The notes beneath the pieces are model-generated. The model ran no database searches and had not been told where the DNA came from. It saw only the letters and a program-made list of their open reading frames with translations. This document shows positions 17,250-26,490 of a stretch of DNA of 64,000 bases, piece by piece. Every line of letters starts with the position of its first letter. Position 1 is the first letter of the stretch. Source of the DNA: Pseudomonas sp. GGS8 (GTDB taxonomy: Bacteria; Pseudomonadota; Gammaproteobacteria; Pseudomonadales; Pseudomonadaceae); NCBI RefSeq assembly GCF_024168645.1, contig NZ_JALJWF010000001.1:2781001-2845000 (forward strand), in the 5' to 3' direction. Both the position numbers and the translations under genes were made by a program.

Positions 17250-17438
17250 GAGGCGGAGGGCTCTGGGTAGTCAGCGGAGATAATCAACGAGTGGCCGCCG
17301 CTCAGGGACGTTGTAGCGGGCGGAACCATCCGAGCGGACTGCGTCGTGGATCGTCACACGGCATCACTCAGGATGGAGCGCAGATGGTACGTTTTTTTGG
17401 TCTGGATTACTTGCAGGGATTACCTGATTTGAACAGTT

Positions 17439-18146
17439 TCAGATAACGCCCTCTCTCGCTGCTCGGATCACGGCGGCAATTTTGTTGTTGACGCCGAGTT
17501 TGCGGATGGCACCCCGGATATGGAACTGTACCGTGCTTTCACTCAGGCTGAGGATGATCGCGATCTCGCAGGCTGTTTTGCCATCGGCTGAATATTTCAG
17601 CACCTCGATTTCTCTGGATGACAGATGCGTGTTCGGTTTCCGCGCACACGCAGGCAGATCTTTTGCGACAAGCCCGTGCAGGTGACGGCTGATGAACATT
17701 GCGTAACCCAGATTTTTATACAGATCCTCTGTAGTAATCGGGCAGTGGCTTCTGGCCAGGCTCAGCATGCTGCAAAGCCCGTTCTGATCATGAACGGATT
17801 GGGACCAGCCATACTGTAAACCCAGCTTTTTTTGTGCTTGCCACAGCGTCTGTGCCTTTGAGTAGACTTCTTCCCGCCAAAGAATTGGCCATTCAGATTG
17901 CTTGCAATGGGCTATTATCGGGTCGACTTCATTGAAATGCTCTTGTTCATATTTCATGTTCCATTCGGTGGGGTAGTTATTCAGACTGATCGGACGGCAG
18001 TGTATTCCTCTCGCTTGGGAAGTTATTGAAAGTGCACAGAAATTAAAGCCCAGGTTTTTAACGAAATTGAGAGATAACTCGTAGGCAGTCTCGATTTTCT
18101 GAGCATAAGAAAGTTGCGTTAACTGTGACTCCTTCCACACTTTCAT
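17439..18146 (-). CDS. Orphan LuxR-type regulator with intact acyl-homoserine-lactone pocket
   Basis: 235 residues. Residues about 15-165 are an autoinducer-binding domain. The six positions usually invariant in AHL receptors can all be matched: Trp62, Tyr66, Asp75, Pro76, Trp90 and Gly113. Residues about 174-232 are a LuxR helix-turn-helix ('LSSREIEVLKYSADGKTACE', 'STVQFHIRGAIRKLGV'). No luxI-type synthase gene is in the window, so it is a LuxR solo, which may sense AHLs made by neighbours, by a distant synthase, or plant compounds. The gene is much more AT-rich than its surroundings (23 G/C of 60 in 18001-18060), suggesting horizontal transfer. A GGATC-CAA-GATCC palindrome lies 40 bp upstream. 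Confidence 0.9.
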   Translation of the reverse strand: MKVWKESQLTQLSYAQKIETAYELSLNFVKNLGFNFCALSITSQARGIHCRPISLNNYPTEWNMKYEQEHFNEVDPIIAHCKQSEWPILWREEVYSKAQTLWQAQKKLGLQYGWSQSVHDQNGLCSMLSLARSHCPITTEDLYKNLGYAMFISRHLHGLVAKDLPACARKPNTHLSSREIEVLKYSADGKTACEIAIILSLSESTVQFHIRGAIRKLGVNNKIAAVIRAAREGVI

Positions 18147-18185
18147 GGGATAACTCCGTGGGGGGCTTTCTTAAGGGTGCAAGTT

Positions 18186-18198
18186 GGATCCAAGATCC
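18186..18198. promoter_or_regulatory. Palindrome upstream of the LuxR solo gene
   Basis: GGATC-CAA-GATCC is a perfect 5+5 palindrome about 40 bp before the luxR start, in an AT-rich 290-bp region shared with the divergent fpr gene. Position fits an operator; no classical 20-bp lux box is visible. Binding partner unknown. Confidence 0.3.
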
Positions 18199-18436
18199 GG
18201 CACGTCCCAGAGTGTAGGAGGATTCTTACAAGCTTGCTGAACTTTTTTGCTCTTGAAAAATCCTGTAGCTGCATAACTGGTTCTTAGCGTTGTTTCAGGG
18301 TTAGACAAAATCAACACTCAGGTATTAGTTTTCTATTGCACTGCCCAAGTCTCTGTACGAATAACACTACAAATCATCGGTGTTTACGTCGTCGGCTTTG
18401 GGGGACACTGGCGTTATCTGTTGATCGGAGCGGCCC

Positions 18437-19213
18437 ATGACTGCCAGTGTTGAAAAAATCACTCGTCAGACCTTGCTTGAGGTCCAGTCTTTGACTCCGA
18501 ACCTGTTCACCCTGCGCACCACCAGGGATGCGGGCTTTCGTTTCCGAGCGGGGCAGTTCGCCCGGCTGGGTGTCACCAAGGCAGACGGCAGCACGGTATG
18601 GCGGGCCTATTCCATGGTCTCGTCGCCCTATGACGAGTTCCTTGAATTCTTCTCTATTGTTGTGCCTGGAGGGGAGTTCACCAGTGAGCTGAGTCGGCTG
18701 GAAGTGGGCGATACGCTGCTGGTCGACCGGCAGGCCTTCGGCTATCTGACGCTGGATCGCTTCGTCGATGGCCGTGACCTCTGGTTGTTATCCACAGGCA
18801 CGGGCGTGGCGCCGTTTCTGTCGATCCTTCAGGACTTCGAAGTTTGGGAAAAATTCGAACGAATCATTCTGGTCTATAGCGTGCGCGAAGCGCGGGAGCT
18901 GGCATACCAGGCGTTGATTGCGGGGCTGGCGCAACGTGACTATCTGGCCGAGTACGCGCACAAACTGCAATTCATCGCCACCGTCACCCGCGAACAGCAT
19001 CCGGGTGCCTTGGATGGGCGGATTACCGGACTCCTGGAAAGTGGTGAACTGGAACAGACGGCCGGTGTAGCGCTGACGGCCGAGCATTCGCGAGTGATGC
19101 TCTGCGGTAACCCACAGATGATCGATGACACGCGCAAGTTACTGAAACAACGGGGCATGCACCTAAGCCTGAGTCGAAGAGCTGGCCAAGTGGCGGTGGA
19201 AAACTACTGGTAA
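18437..19213 (+). CDS. fpr: Ferredoxin/flavodoxin-NADP+ reductase
   Basis: 258 residues, a compact bacterial FNR. The FAD domain has 'FRAGQFARLGV' and 'WRAYSMVSSP' (R-x-Y-S motif that holds FAD); the NADP domain has 'LLSTGTGVAPFLSIL' and 'VMLCGNPQMIDDT'. The protein ends in an aromatic residue ('VAVENYW'), as in subclass I enzymes where the terminal aromatic side chain stacks on FAD. It shuttles electrons between NADPH and ferredoxin or flavodoxin, often in oxidative-stress defence. Pseudomonads carry two such enzymes; this one looks more like FprB of P. putida than FprA, but that assignment is from memory. Confidence 0.92.
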   Translation: MTASVEKITRQTLLEVQSLTPNLFTLRTTRDAGFRFRAGQFARLGVTKADGSTVWRAYSMVSSPYDEFLEFFSIVVPGGEFTSELSRLEVGDTLLVDRQAFGYLTLDRFVDGRDLWLLSTGTGVAPFLSILQDFEVWEKFERIILVYSVREARELAYQALIAGLAQRDYLAEYAHKLQFIATVTREQHPGALDGRITGLLESGELEQTAGVALTAEHSRVMLCGNPQMIDDTRKLLKQRGMHLSLSRRAGQVAVENYW

Positions 19214-19215
19214 AC

Positions 19216-19239
19216 AAACGGCGCCCGAAGGCGCCGTTT
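19216..19239. terminator. Bidirectional terminator between fpr and mscL
   Basis: Ten-bp stem AAACGGCGCC/GGCGCCGTTT around a CGAA tetraloop, between two convergent genes. A-tract on one side and T-tract on the other allow function in both directions. Confidence 0.88.
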
Positions 19240-19256
19240 CTCTGGGCAATCAACTA

Positions 19257-19670
19257 TCAGGGCCGATTGTTCTGAGCCTTGAGCAGATCGCGGATCTCGC
19301 TCAGCAGTTCTTCTTCTTTGGTCGGAACCGGCGGCAGGGTTGGCGCAACGGCCTCTTCGCGTTTCAGACGGTTGATGGCCTTGACGCCGATAAAAATCGC
19401 GAAGGCGACAATGATGAAGTCGATCAGACTTTGGATGAACTTACCGTAGGCCAGCATCACCGCCGGGACATCACCGTTGGCAGCCTTGAGCGTAACGGCC
19501 AGGTCACTGAAGTCCACCCCACCGATCAGCAGTCCGATGGGGGGCATCACCACGTCGCCGACAAATGACGTAACGATTTTGCCGAAGGCTGCGCCGATGA
19601 TAATACCCACCGCCATGTCGACCACATTACCTTTGACCGCGAAGGCCTTGAACTCACTTATCACGCCCAT
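19257..19670 (-). CDS. mscL: Large-conductance mechanosensitive channel
   Basis: 137 residues. The N-terminal amphipathic helix and first membrane helix ('[20 protein letters not shown]', '[20 protein letters not shown]') are the strongly conserved pore region. The second helix is '[20 protein letters not shown]', and a C-terminal helix rich in Glu and Lys ends the protein. It forms a homopentamer in the inner membrane that opens under hypo-osmotic stress. The gene is divergent from katB with about 285 bp between. Confidence 0.97.
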   Translation of the reverse strand: MGVISEFKAFAVKGNVVDMAVGIIIGAAFGKIVTSFVGDVVMPPIGLLIGGVDFSDLAVTLKAANGDVPAVMLAYGKFIQSLIDFIIVAFAIFIGVKAINRLKREEAVAPTLPPVPTKEEELLSEIRDLLKAQNNRP

Positions 19671-19955
19671 AGGTTATTTCCTTGTTACAGATGAGGTTGG
19701 TGAACGCAGTGTAAATCAGCAAAACGGCTCCCGCTCGTAACACCGTCTTACAATGCTCGGACTTATCGACACATTTTCCGGCAATTAGTTTGCAATGTGC
19801 CACCAGTCGCGCGCGGTTACCCGCTCTAGACCGGGCTTTCCAGACCTTTTTCTCTATTGGCCCGGTGTGGGATTTCTATTTATGTTTTGGCCTTTGGGTC
19901 ACTAGCCTCTGTAAAGCGCACCTGGATGCGCCTTATAAAATCAGAGGAAACTTCC

Positions 19956-21497
19956 ATGACAACTCCCCTTGACCTCGGGGCTTTTCCCCTCCGTCGTACG
20001 TTTGGCGTTCTGACCGCCAGCCTGCTGTCGTTCTCCATCAACGCGGCGACCTTGACTCGTGATAATGGTGCCGCCGTCGGCGACAACCAGAACTCGCAAA
20101 CCGCCGGCGCGACCGGGCCGGTGCTGTTGCAAGACGTACAGCTGATTCAGAAACTCCAGCGTTTCGACCGTGAACGAATTCCTGAACGTGTGGTGCACGC
20201 CCGGGGGACTGGCGCCCATGGCACGTTCACCGTGACCGATGATCTCAGTGATCTGACCAAGGCCAAGGTGTTCGCTGGCGGCCAGAGCACGCCTGTATTT
20301 GTGCGCTTCTCCGCGGTGGTCCATGGCAACCATTCGCCGGAAACCCTGCGTGACCCACGAGGGTTCGCCACCAAGTTCTACACTGTGGACGGAAACTGGG
20401 ACCTGGTTGGCAACAATTTCCCGACCTTCTTCATCCGGGACGCCATCAAGTTTCCGGACATGGTCCATGCCTTCAAGCCGGACCCGCGCACCAACCTTGA
20501 CGATGACTCCCGTCGTTTCGATTTCTTCTCCCATGTTCCGGAAGCCACTCGCACCTTGACCGAGTTGTATTCCAACTCCGGTACCCCGGCCAGTTATCGG
20601 GAGATGGACGGCAACGGTGTACATGCCTACAAATTGGTTAACGCCAAAGGCGATGTTCACTATGTAAAGTTTCACTGGAAAAGTGTGCAGGGGATAAAAA
20701 ATCTCGACCCCAAAGAAGTCACCACTGTTCAAGGTCAAGATTACAGTCATATGACTAATGACTTGGTCGCTCATATTAACAAGGGGGACTTTCCGAAGTG
20801 GGACTTGTACGTCCAGGTTCTGAATCCTCAAGAGTTGTCCAAGTTTGATTTCGATCCATTGGACGCGACCAAGATCTGGCCCGGCATACCTGAACGAAAA
20901 GTTGGACAAATGGTGTTGAACCGTAACCCGGCGAATGTATTCCAGGAAACCGAACAAGTGGCGATGGCACCGGCTAACTTAGTGCCGGGTATCGAGCCTT
21001 CGGAAGATCGCTTGTTGCAAGGGCGGGTGTTCTCGTATGCCGATACCCAACTGTATCGTCTGGGGGCCAACGCTCTGCAGTTGCCGATCAATGCACCGAA
21101 AGTCGCCGTGAACAACGGTAATCAGGATGGTGCAATGAACATCGGTGCCAGCAGCACAGGTGTGAATTACCAGCCAAGTCGTTTGCTGCCCCGTGAAGAG
21201 CCGCCAACCGCGCGTTACAGCCAGTCGACTCTGACGGGCAGCACGCAGCAGGCGAAGATTCAGCGTGAGCAGAACTTCAAGCAGGCTGGCGATTTGTATC
21301 GCTCGTTCAGCCAGAAGGAGCGTCAGGATCTGATCGACAGCTTCGGCGGCTCTCTGGCCACCACCGATGACGAGAGCAAGCACATCATCCTGTCCTTCCT
21401 CTATAAGGCTGACCCGGAATATGGGACAGGAGTAACCAAAGTGGCCAAGGGTGATCTGGCCCGGGTCAAGACGCTGGCGGCCAAACTGGTCGATTGA
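19956..21497 (+). CDS. katB: Periplasmic catalase KatB
   Basis: 513 residues, the length of P. aeruginosa KatB. An N-terminal signal peptide ('RRTFGVLTASLLSFSINAAT') directs export. The catalytic His is in 'VVHARGTGAHGTF', the distal Asn in 'VGNNFPTFFIRD', and the proximal heme-ligand Tyr in 'GRVFSYADTQLYRLG'. It is a small-subunit, clade-3-like heme catalase. I chose the ATG with AGAGGAAAC upstream; earlier in-frame codons are not catalase-like. KatB is peroxide-induced through OxyR in P. aeruginosa, but I found no convincing OxyR site in the 285-bp upstream region. ankB follows 57 bp downstream, as in P. aeruginosa. A central stretch is lower in GC than its flanks. Confidence 0.95.
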   Translation: MTTPLDLGAFPLRRTFGVLTASLLSFSINAATLTRDNGAAVGDNQNSQTAGATGPVLLQDVQLIQKLQRFDRERIPERVVHARGTGAHGTFTVTDDLSDLTKAKVFAGGQSTPVFVRFSAVVHGNHSPETLRDPRGFATKFYTVDGNWDLVGNNFPTFFIRDAIKFPDMVHAFKPDPRTNLDDDSRRFDFFSHVPEATRTLTELYSNSGTPASYREMDGNGVHAYKLVNAKGDVHYVKFHWKSVQGIKNLDPKEVTTVQGQDYSHMTNDLVAHINKGDFPKWDLYVQVLNPQELSKFDFDPLDATKIWPGIPERKVGQMVLNRNPANVFQETEQVAMAPANLVPGIEPSEDRLLQGRVFSYADTQLYRLGANALQLPINAPKVAVNNGNQDGAMNIGASSTGVNYQPSRLLPREEPPTARYSQSTLTGSTQQAKIQREQNFKQAGDLYRSFSQKERQDLIDSFGGSLATTDDESKHIILSFLYKADPEYGTGVTKVAKGDLARVKTLAAKLVD

Positions 21498-21554
21498 TCT
21501 ATCTGTCTGAAGCGGGGCCTCACGCGAGGTCCCGTCTGGTCAAGGAGCGCTGCC

Positions 21555-22109
21555 ATGCGTCTTTATTTGTCTGTGTTTCTGGCGTGCTGGTCGCTCAGTG
21601 TGTTCGCCGGTGCTGAGCCGCCACTCTCGAAGGACCCCGAGGCGCTGAAAGCGCAATTACAGGATTACTATTTCGATGCCGCCCGACGGGGGGATGTGCC
21701 GATGCTCGAGACCTTCATCGAAGCTGGCTATTCCCTCGACACCCGTGACAGCAAGGGTTACACCGCGCTGATTCTGGCCGCCTATCACGGCCAGAATGCC
21801 GCCGTGGAGCGTTTGCTCGCGGCCGGTGCGGATGCCTGCGCCCAGGATCAACGCGGCAATACCGCGCTGATGGGTGCGATTTTCAAAGGCGAAGTGCAGA
21901 TCGCTCGAACCCTGCTGGCCGCCAATTGCAGCCCCGACCAACGCAACGGCGCCGGGCAGACTGCCGCGATGTATGCCGGGTTGTTCAAGCGCGTCGAGTT
22001 GCTGGATGCACTCAAGGCCAAAGGGGCGGACATGAACGCCGAAGATCCGTTGGGCAACAGTGCCGCGCGTCTGGCCAGCGGTGAAATCCGCACGGCGGCG
22101 CCGCGCTGA
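21555..22109 (+). CDS. ankB: Ankyrin-repeat protein AnkB, partner of KatB
   Basis: 184 residues. A signal peptide ('LYLSVFLACWSLSVFAGAEP') precedes about four ankyrin repeats, with typical starts such as 'DSKGYTALILAAYHGQNAAV' and 'DQRGNTALMGAIFKGEVQIA'. In P. aeruginosa the equivalent protein lies in the periplasm and is needed for full KatB activity. It is encoded 57 bp after katB on the same strand, with a small GGGGCCTC/GAGGTCCC hairpin in the gap. radA follows within 46 bp but is a separate housekeeping gene. Confidence 0.9.
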   Translation: MRLYLSVFLACWSLSVFAGAEPPLSKDPEALKAQLQDYYFDAARRGDVPMLETFIEAGYSLDTRDSKGYTALILAAYHGQNAAVERLLAAGADACAQDQRGNTALMGAIFKGEVQIARTLLAANCSPDQRNGAGQTAAMYAGLFKRVELLDALKAKGADMNAEDPLGNSAARLASGEIRTAAPR

Positions 22110-22154
22110 TCCGCGCCAGCTGAGCTATCATCGCGGTTTTTGCCGGGAGTTCAG

Positions 22155-23522
22155 ATGGCCAAGGCCAAGCGCATGTACGGCTGCACCGAGTGTGGCTCAA
22201 CCTTCCCCAAGTGGGCCGGCCAGTGCGGCGAATGCGGGGCCTGGAACACCCTGACCGAAACCATGGTGGAGAGTGGCGGCGCCGCAGCCCCCAGCGGTCG
22301 TACCGGTTGGACTGGCCAGCAGGCGCAGATCAAAACCCTGGCCGAAGTCAGTGTCGAAGAGATTCCGCGTTTCTCCACGGCGTCCAGCGAGCTGGATCGT
22401 GTTCTGGGCGGCGGCCTGGTGGATGGCTCGGTGGTGTTGATCGGTGGTGATCCCGGCATCGGTAAGTCGACCATTCTGTTGCAAACCTTGTGCAACCTCG
22501 CCAAGAGCATGCCGGCGCTGTATGTCACCGGCGAAGAGTCCCAGCAACAAGTGGCCATGCGTGCCCGACGGCTAGGCTTGCCTCAGGATCAGCTGCGGGT
22601 GATGACCGAAACCTGCATCGAAACCATCATCGCCACCGCCCGGCAGGAAAAGCCCAAGGTAATGGTGATCGACTCGATTCAGACGATCTTCACCGAGCAA
22701 CTGCAATCGGCGCCGGGCGGTGTCTCCCAGGTGCGCGAAAGTGCGGCATTGCTGGTGCGTTACGCCAAGCAAAGCGGCACCGCGATTTTCCTTGTGGGCC
22801 ATGTCACCAAGGAGGGCGCGCTGGCCGGCCCCCGAGTGCTGGAACACATGGTCGACACCGTTCTGTATTTCGAAGGCGAATCCGATGGGCGCCTGCGTTT
22901 GCTACGGGCGGTGAAAAACCGCTTTGGCGCGGTGAATGAATTGGGCGTGTTCGGTATGACCGACAAAGGCCTGAAGGAAGTCTCCAACCCTTCGGCGATT
23001 TTCCTCACACGCGCCCAGGAAGAAGTCCCGGGCAGTGTGGTCATGGCCACGTGGGAAGGCACCCGGCCGATGCTGGTGGAAGTCCAGGCGCTGGTGGACG
23101 ACAGTCATCTGGCCAACCCGCGCCGGGTGACGCTCGGTCTGGATCAGAATCGCCTGGCCATGTTGTTGGCGGTTTTGCACCGCCACGGCGGCATCCCGAC
23201 CCACGATCAGGATGTGTTCCTCAACGTGGTCGGCGGCGTGAAGGTCCTGGAAACCGCTTCCGACCTGGCCTTGATGGCGGCGGTCATGTCCAGTTTGCGC
23301 AACCGGCCGCTGCCGCACGATCTGCTGGTGTTTGGCGAAGTCGGGTTGTCGGGTGAAGTGCGCCCGGTACCGAGTGGCCAGGAACGCTTGAAAGAGGCGG
23401 CCAAGCACGGCTTCAAGCGCGCCATCGTGCCCAAGGGCAATGCGCCGAAAGAAGCACCGCCGGGGTTGCAGATTATCGCTGTGACGCGCCTGGAACAGGC
23501 CCTCGACGCACTGTTCGAATAG
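22155..23522 (+). CDS. radA: DNA repair protein RadA (Sms)
   Basis: 455 residues. A C4 zinc finger (Cys pairs in 'YGCTECGSTF' and 'AGQCGECGAW') is followed by a RecA-like ATPase with Walker A 'GGDPGIGKST' and the RadA-specific 'VKNRFGAVNELG' (KNRFG motif). The C-terminal third is a Lon-like domain ('DLLVFGEVGLSGEVRPV'). RadA drives branch migration of recombination intermediates. The start at 22155 directly precedes the zinc finger; a 5-codon extension is less likely. Confidence 0.97.
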   Translation: MAKAKRMYGCTECGSTFPKWAGQCGECGAWNTLTETMVESGGAAAPSGRTGWTGQQAQIKTLAEVSVEEIPRFSTASSELDRVLGGGLVDGSVVLIGGDPGIGKSTILLQTLCNLAKSMPALYVTGEESQQQVAMRARRLGLPQDQLRVMTETCIETIIATARQEKPKVMVIDSIQTIFTEQLQSAPGGVSQVRESAALLVRYAKQSGTAIFLVGHVTKEGALAGPRVLEHMVDTVLYFEGESDGRLRLLRAVKNRFGAVNELGVFGMTDKGLKEVSNPSAIFLTRAQEEVPGSVVMATWEGTRPMLVEVQALVDDSHLANPRRVTLGLDQNRLAMLLAVLHRHGGIPTHDQDVFLNVVGGVKVLETASDLALMAAVMSSLRNRPLPHDLLVFGEVGLSGEVRPVPSGQERLKEAAKHGFKRAIVPKGNAPKEAPPGLQIIAVTRLEQALDALFE

Positions 23523-23540
23523 CTGCAAGCAATACGCAAT

Positions 23541-23636
23541 CCTGTGGGAGCCGGGCTTGCCCGCGATAGCGGTTTGTCAGACGACATTCGTGGTGGGATT
23601 AAAATCGCCATCGCGGGCAAGCCCGGCTCCCACAGG
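23541..23636. repeat. REPIN-like inverted repeat (short class)
   Basis: CCTGTGGGAGCCGGGCTTGCCCGCGAT and its complement face each other with about 45 bp between. It sits between the convergent radA and PilZ genes and may also terminate their transcripts. Confidence 0.88.
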
Positions 23637-23652
23637 GGATTGCGTCTTGTCT

Positions 23653-24021
23653 TCAGATTTCGATGAGTGCCCCCAACTCCCGATCCAGCTCGTCAGGATC
23701 ACCGAGATTCAGTTCGATCAGCCGTCTCAGATGTTCGATCGAGTCCAGCCCGATATGCAGGCAGACAAAACCCAGCTGGTCATAATCATTGTGGGCCAAC
23801 CGCACATCCATTCTGATCTCGGTCTCGGGGTTCAAATGAATATCGGCTGCGAAGGGTTTGCTGGGATCGCCCTGCCAAGGCTCGGGACGCTGGATCAGCA
23901 TGCCCTTGAGCGACAAGTCGAGTAATTGCACCGGCCAACGCTGCCCGTCCTGGCTCAGTTCGGTCTGTGCGCTGAAGGCGATGCGCTTGAAACGGCGGCG
24001 ATCGGAATGCTGTTCGCTCAT
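23653..24021 (-). CDS. PilZ domain protein, probable c-di-GMP receptor
   Basis: 122 residues, a single PilZ domain. 'SDRRRFKRIAFSA' contains the R-x-x-x-R c-di-GMP motif and 'LLDLSLKGMLIQ' the D-x-S-x-x-G motif, so ligand binding is likely. A C-terminal helical segment ('GLDSIEHLRRLIELNLGDPD') is common in this pseudomonad group, annotated as DUF1820/PilZ-like single-domain proteins. The ATG at 24021 lies behind AGGTCAG. Target process unknown. Confidence 0.9.
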   Translation of the reverse strand: MSEQHSDRRRFKRIAFSAQTELSQDGQRWPVQLLDLSLKGMLIQRPEPWQGDPSKPFAADIHLNPETEIRMDVRLAHNDYDQLGFVCLHIGLDSIEHLRRLIELNLGDPDELDRELGALIEI

Positions 24022-24184
24022 GGCCTGACCTCTGTGCGTGGTGCAATGACTATAGACCGGGCTTTGCACCAACCGCCACGGTCGCCATCCCTTATCTAGA
24101 CCAACGTTGGGGGTGGCCTTTGAGGCCAGTAGCGCTAAACTCGGGATGGCTGTCTTTCTTGTCCTCTCTGGCTGGAATCATAAA

Positions 24185-26251
24185 ATGAAAAATAATAATA
24201 GCCCGCTACGCCACTTACCCTGGCTACTGCTGGCAGTCGTAGGAGCGTGCGCCCTGGGCGTAGTGGCATTGCGCCGAGGCGAGGCGATCAACGCCTTGTG
24301 GATCGTGGTTGCCGCCGTGGCCATTTACCTGGTTGCGTATCGTTACTACAGCCTGTTCATCGCTAACAATGTGATGCAACTCGACTCACGTCGGGCTACA
24401 CCTGCCGTGCTCAACAATGACGGTCTGGACTATGTGCCGACCAACAAACACATCCTCTTCGGCCACCACTTCGCGGCCATCGCTGGCGCGGGGCCACTGG
24501 TCGGTCCGGTGCTGGCAGCGCAGATGGGCTATTTGCCCGGTACGCTGTGGCTGATTGCCGGCGTGGTGTTGGCCGGTGCGGTTCAGGACTTCATGGTCCT
24601 GTTCATGTCCACCCGCCGCAACGGTCGTTCCCTGGGCGATATGGTCCGTGAAGAAATGGGCCGCATCCCCGGGACCATCGCGCTGTTCGGCTGCTTCCTG
24701 ATCATGATCATCATCCTCGCGGTGCTGGCGCTGATCGTGGTCAAGGCCCTGGCCGAAAGCCCGTGGGGCATCTTTACCGTGATGGCGACCATCCCGATCG
24801 CGATGTTCATGGGCGTCTACATGCGCTACATCCGCCCGGGCCGCATCGGTGAAATCTCGGTGATCGGCGTGGCGTTGCTGCTGGGTTCGATCTGGCTGGG
24901 CGGGCAGATTGCCGCTGACCCGGTGTGGGCCAAGGCGTTCAGTTTTACCGGGGTTCAGATCACCTGGATGCTGATCGGCTATGGTTTCGTGGCGGCGGTG
25001 TTGCCGGTGTGGCTGATTCTGGCGCCTCGCGATTACCTGTCCACCTTCCTCAAGATCGGCACCATCGTTGCGCTGGCGATCGGCATTCTGATCACCATGC
25101 CCGAGCTGAAAATGCCGGCATTGACCCAGTTCATCGACGGCACCGGACCGGTGTGGAAGGGCGGGCTGTTCCCGTTCCTGTTCATCACCATCGCCTGTGG
25201 TGCAGTCTCGGGTTTCCACGCACTGATTGCCTCCGGCACCACGCCGAAGTTGCTGGATAACGAAGTCAACGCCCGATACATCGGTTACGGCGGCATGCTG
25301 ATGGAGTCCTTCGTGGCGATCATGGCGATGGTTGCCGCTTCGGTGATCGAGCCGGGCGTCTATTTCGCCATGAACAGCCCGGCGGCGGTCGTTGGCGGTG
25401 ACGTGGTGGCGGTGGCACAAGCCGTCAGCGGCTGGGGTTTCGCGATTACCCCGGAAGCCCTGCAAGCGGTGGCCAAGGACATCGGTGAAACCACCGTTCT
25501 GGCCCGTGCCGGTGGTGCGCCGACCCTGGCGGTGGGTATCGCGCAGATCCTGCACAGTGTGCTGCCGGGCGAAAACACCATGGCATTCTGGTACCACTTC
25601 GCGATCCTGTTCGAAGCGCTGTTCATCCTCACCGCGGTCGACGCCGGCACCCGTGCCGGGCGTTTCATGCTGCAGGACTTGCTCGGCTCCTTCGTACCGG
25701 CGCTGAGACGCACCGAGTCCTGGACCGCCAACCTGATCGCGACCGCCGGTTGCGTGGCGATGTGGGGCTATTTGCTGTACCAGGGCGTGATCGACCCGTT
25801 GGGCGGGATCAACACCTTGTGGCCGCTGTTCGGTATCTCCAACCAGATGCTGGCCGGTATCGCGCTGATGCTGGCGACCGTCGTGCTGATCAAAATGAAA
25901 CGCCAGCGCTACATCTGGGTCACCATGCTGCCCGCCGTGTGGTTGCTGATCTGCACCACCACCGCCGGCTTCATCAAGCTGTTCGACGCCAACCCGGCGA
26001 TCGGTTTCCTGTCGTTGGCGAAGAAGTACAGCGATGCGCTGGCCGGTGGTCAGATCCTCGCGCCGGCCAAGAGCATCGAGCAGATGCAGCATGTAATCTA
26101 CAACGCTTACACCAACGCAACGCTGACCGCGCTGTTCCTGTTTGTGGTGTTCAGCATCCTGTTCTATGCGCTCAAGGTCGGTATTGCTGCCTGGGGCACC
26201 AAAGAACGCACGGATAAAGAGTCGCCGTTCCAGGCTCAACCGGATGCGTAA
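24185..26251 (+). CDS. cstA: CstA family carbon-starvation / pyruvate transporter
   Basis: 688 residues with about 16 membrane helices. Family signatures include 'DYVPTNKHILFGHHFAAIAG', 'GPVLAAQMGYLPG', 'GAVQDFMVLFMSTRRNGRSL' and 'WPLFGISNQMLAGIAL'. CstA and its relative BtsT import pyruvate and, by older reports, peptides. The next gene (yjiX, DUF466) is its constant companion, and the GTPase gene yjiA comes after it as in enterobacteria. The start at 24185 gives the normal length; 26 additional in-frame codons upstream are not conserved in character. Confidence 0.93.
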   Translation: MKNNNSPLRHLPWLLLAVVGACALGVVALRRGEAINALWIVVAAVAIYLVAYRYYSLFIANNVMQLDSRRATPAVLNNDGLDYVPTNKHILFGHHFAAIAGAGPLVGPVLAAQMGYLPGTLWLIAGVVLAGAVQDFMVLFMSTRRNGRSLGDMVREEMGRIPGTIALFGCFLIMIIILAVLALIVVKALAESPWGIFTVMATIPIAMFMGVYMRYIRPGRIGEISVIGVALLLGSIWLGGQIAADPVWAKAFSFTGVQITWMLIGYGFVAAVLPVWLILAPRDYLSTFLKIGTIVALAIGILITMPELKMPALTQFIDGTGPVWKGGLFPFLFITIACGAVSGFHALIASGTTPKLLDNEVNARYIGYGGMLMESFVAIMAMVAASVIEPGVYFAMNSPAAVVGGDVVAVAQAVSGWGFAITPEALQAVAKDIGETTVLARAGGAPTLAVGIAQILHSVLPGENTMAFWYHFAILFEALFILTAVDAGTRAGRFMLQDLLGSFVPALRRTESWTANLIATAGCVAMWGYLLYQGVIDPLGGINTLWPLFGISNQMLAGIALMLATVVLIKMKRQRYIWVTMLPAVWLLICTTTAGFIKLFDANPAIGFLSLAKKYSDALAGGQILAPAKSIEQMQHVIYNAYTNATLTALFLFVVFSILFYALKVGIAAWGTKERTDKESPFQAQPDA

Positions 26252-26266
26252 CCTGAGGATTGCACC

Positions 26267-26464
26267 ATGTTCAATGACCTGAGTCGCCTCGGTAAATACC
26301 TCGGTCAGGCTGCGCGCCTGATGGTCGGCATGCCCGACTACGACAACTACGTCGAGCATATGCGAACCAAACATCCGGACAAGCCGGTGATGAGTTACGA
26401 GGCGTTCTTTCGCGAACGCCAGGAGGCTCGTTACGGTGGCAAGGGTGGACCGAAGTGCTGTTGA
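26267..26464 (+). CDS. YbdD/YjiX family small protein
   Basis: 65 residues of the DUF466 family: '[20 protein letters not shown]' and '[20 protein letters not shown]', ending with a Gly/Lys-rich tail and two Cys. These proteins are always found after cstA or btsT and are thought to assist the transporter. It starts 15 nt after the cstA stop with a GAGGAT-type site, so it is co-transcribed. Confidence 0.95.
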   Translation: MFNDLSRLGKYLGQAARLMVGMPDYDNYVEHMRTKHPDKPVMSYEAFFRERQEARYGGKGGPKCC

Positions 26465-26490
26465 AATACGCGGTTTAGGCAACACACCAC

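Noticed and set aside
17250..17438. A small gene between rlmG and the LuxR solo
   Set aside because: Only 190 bp with no ribosome-binding site plus open frame of note.
19671..19955. An OxyR binding site for katB
   Set aside because: Expected from P. aeruginosa, but I could not find a convincing set of spaced ATAG/CTAT elements in this region.
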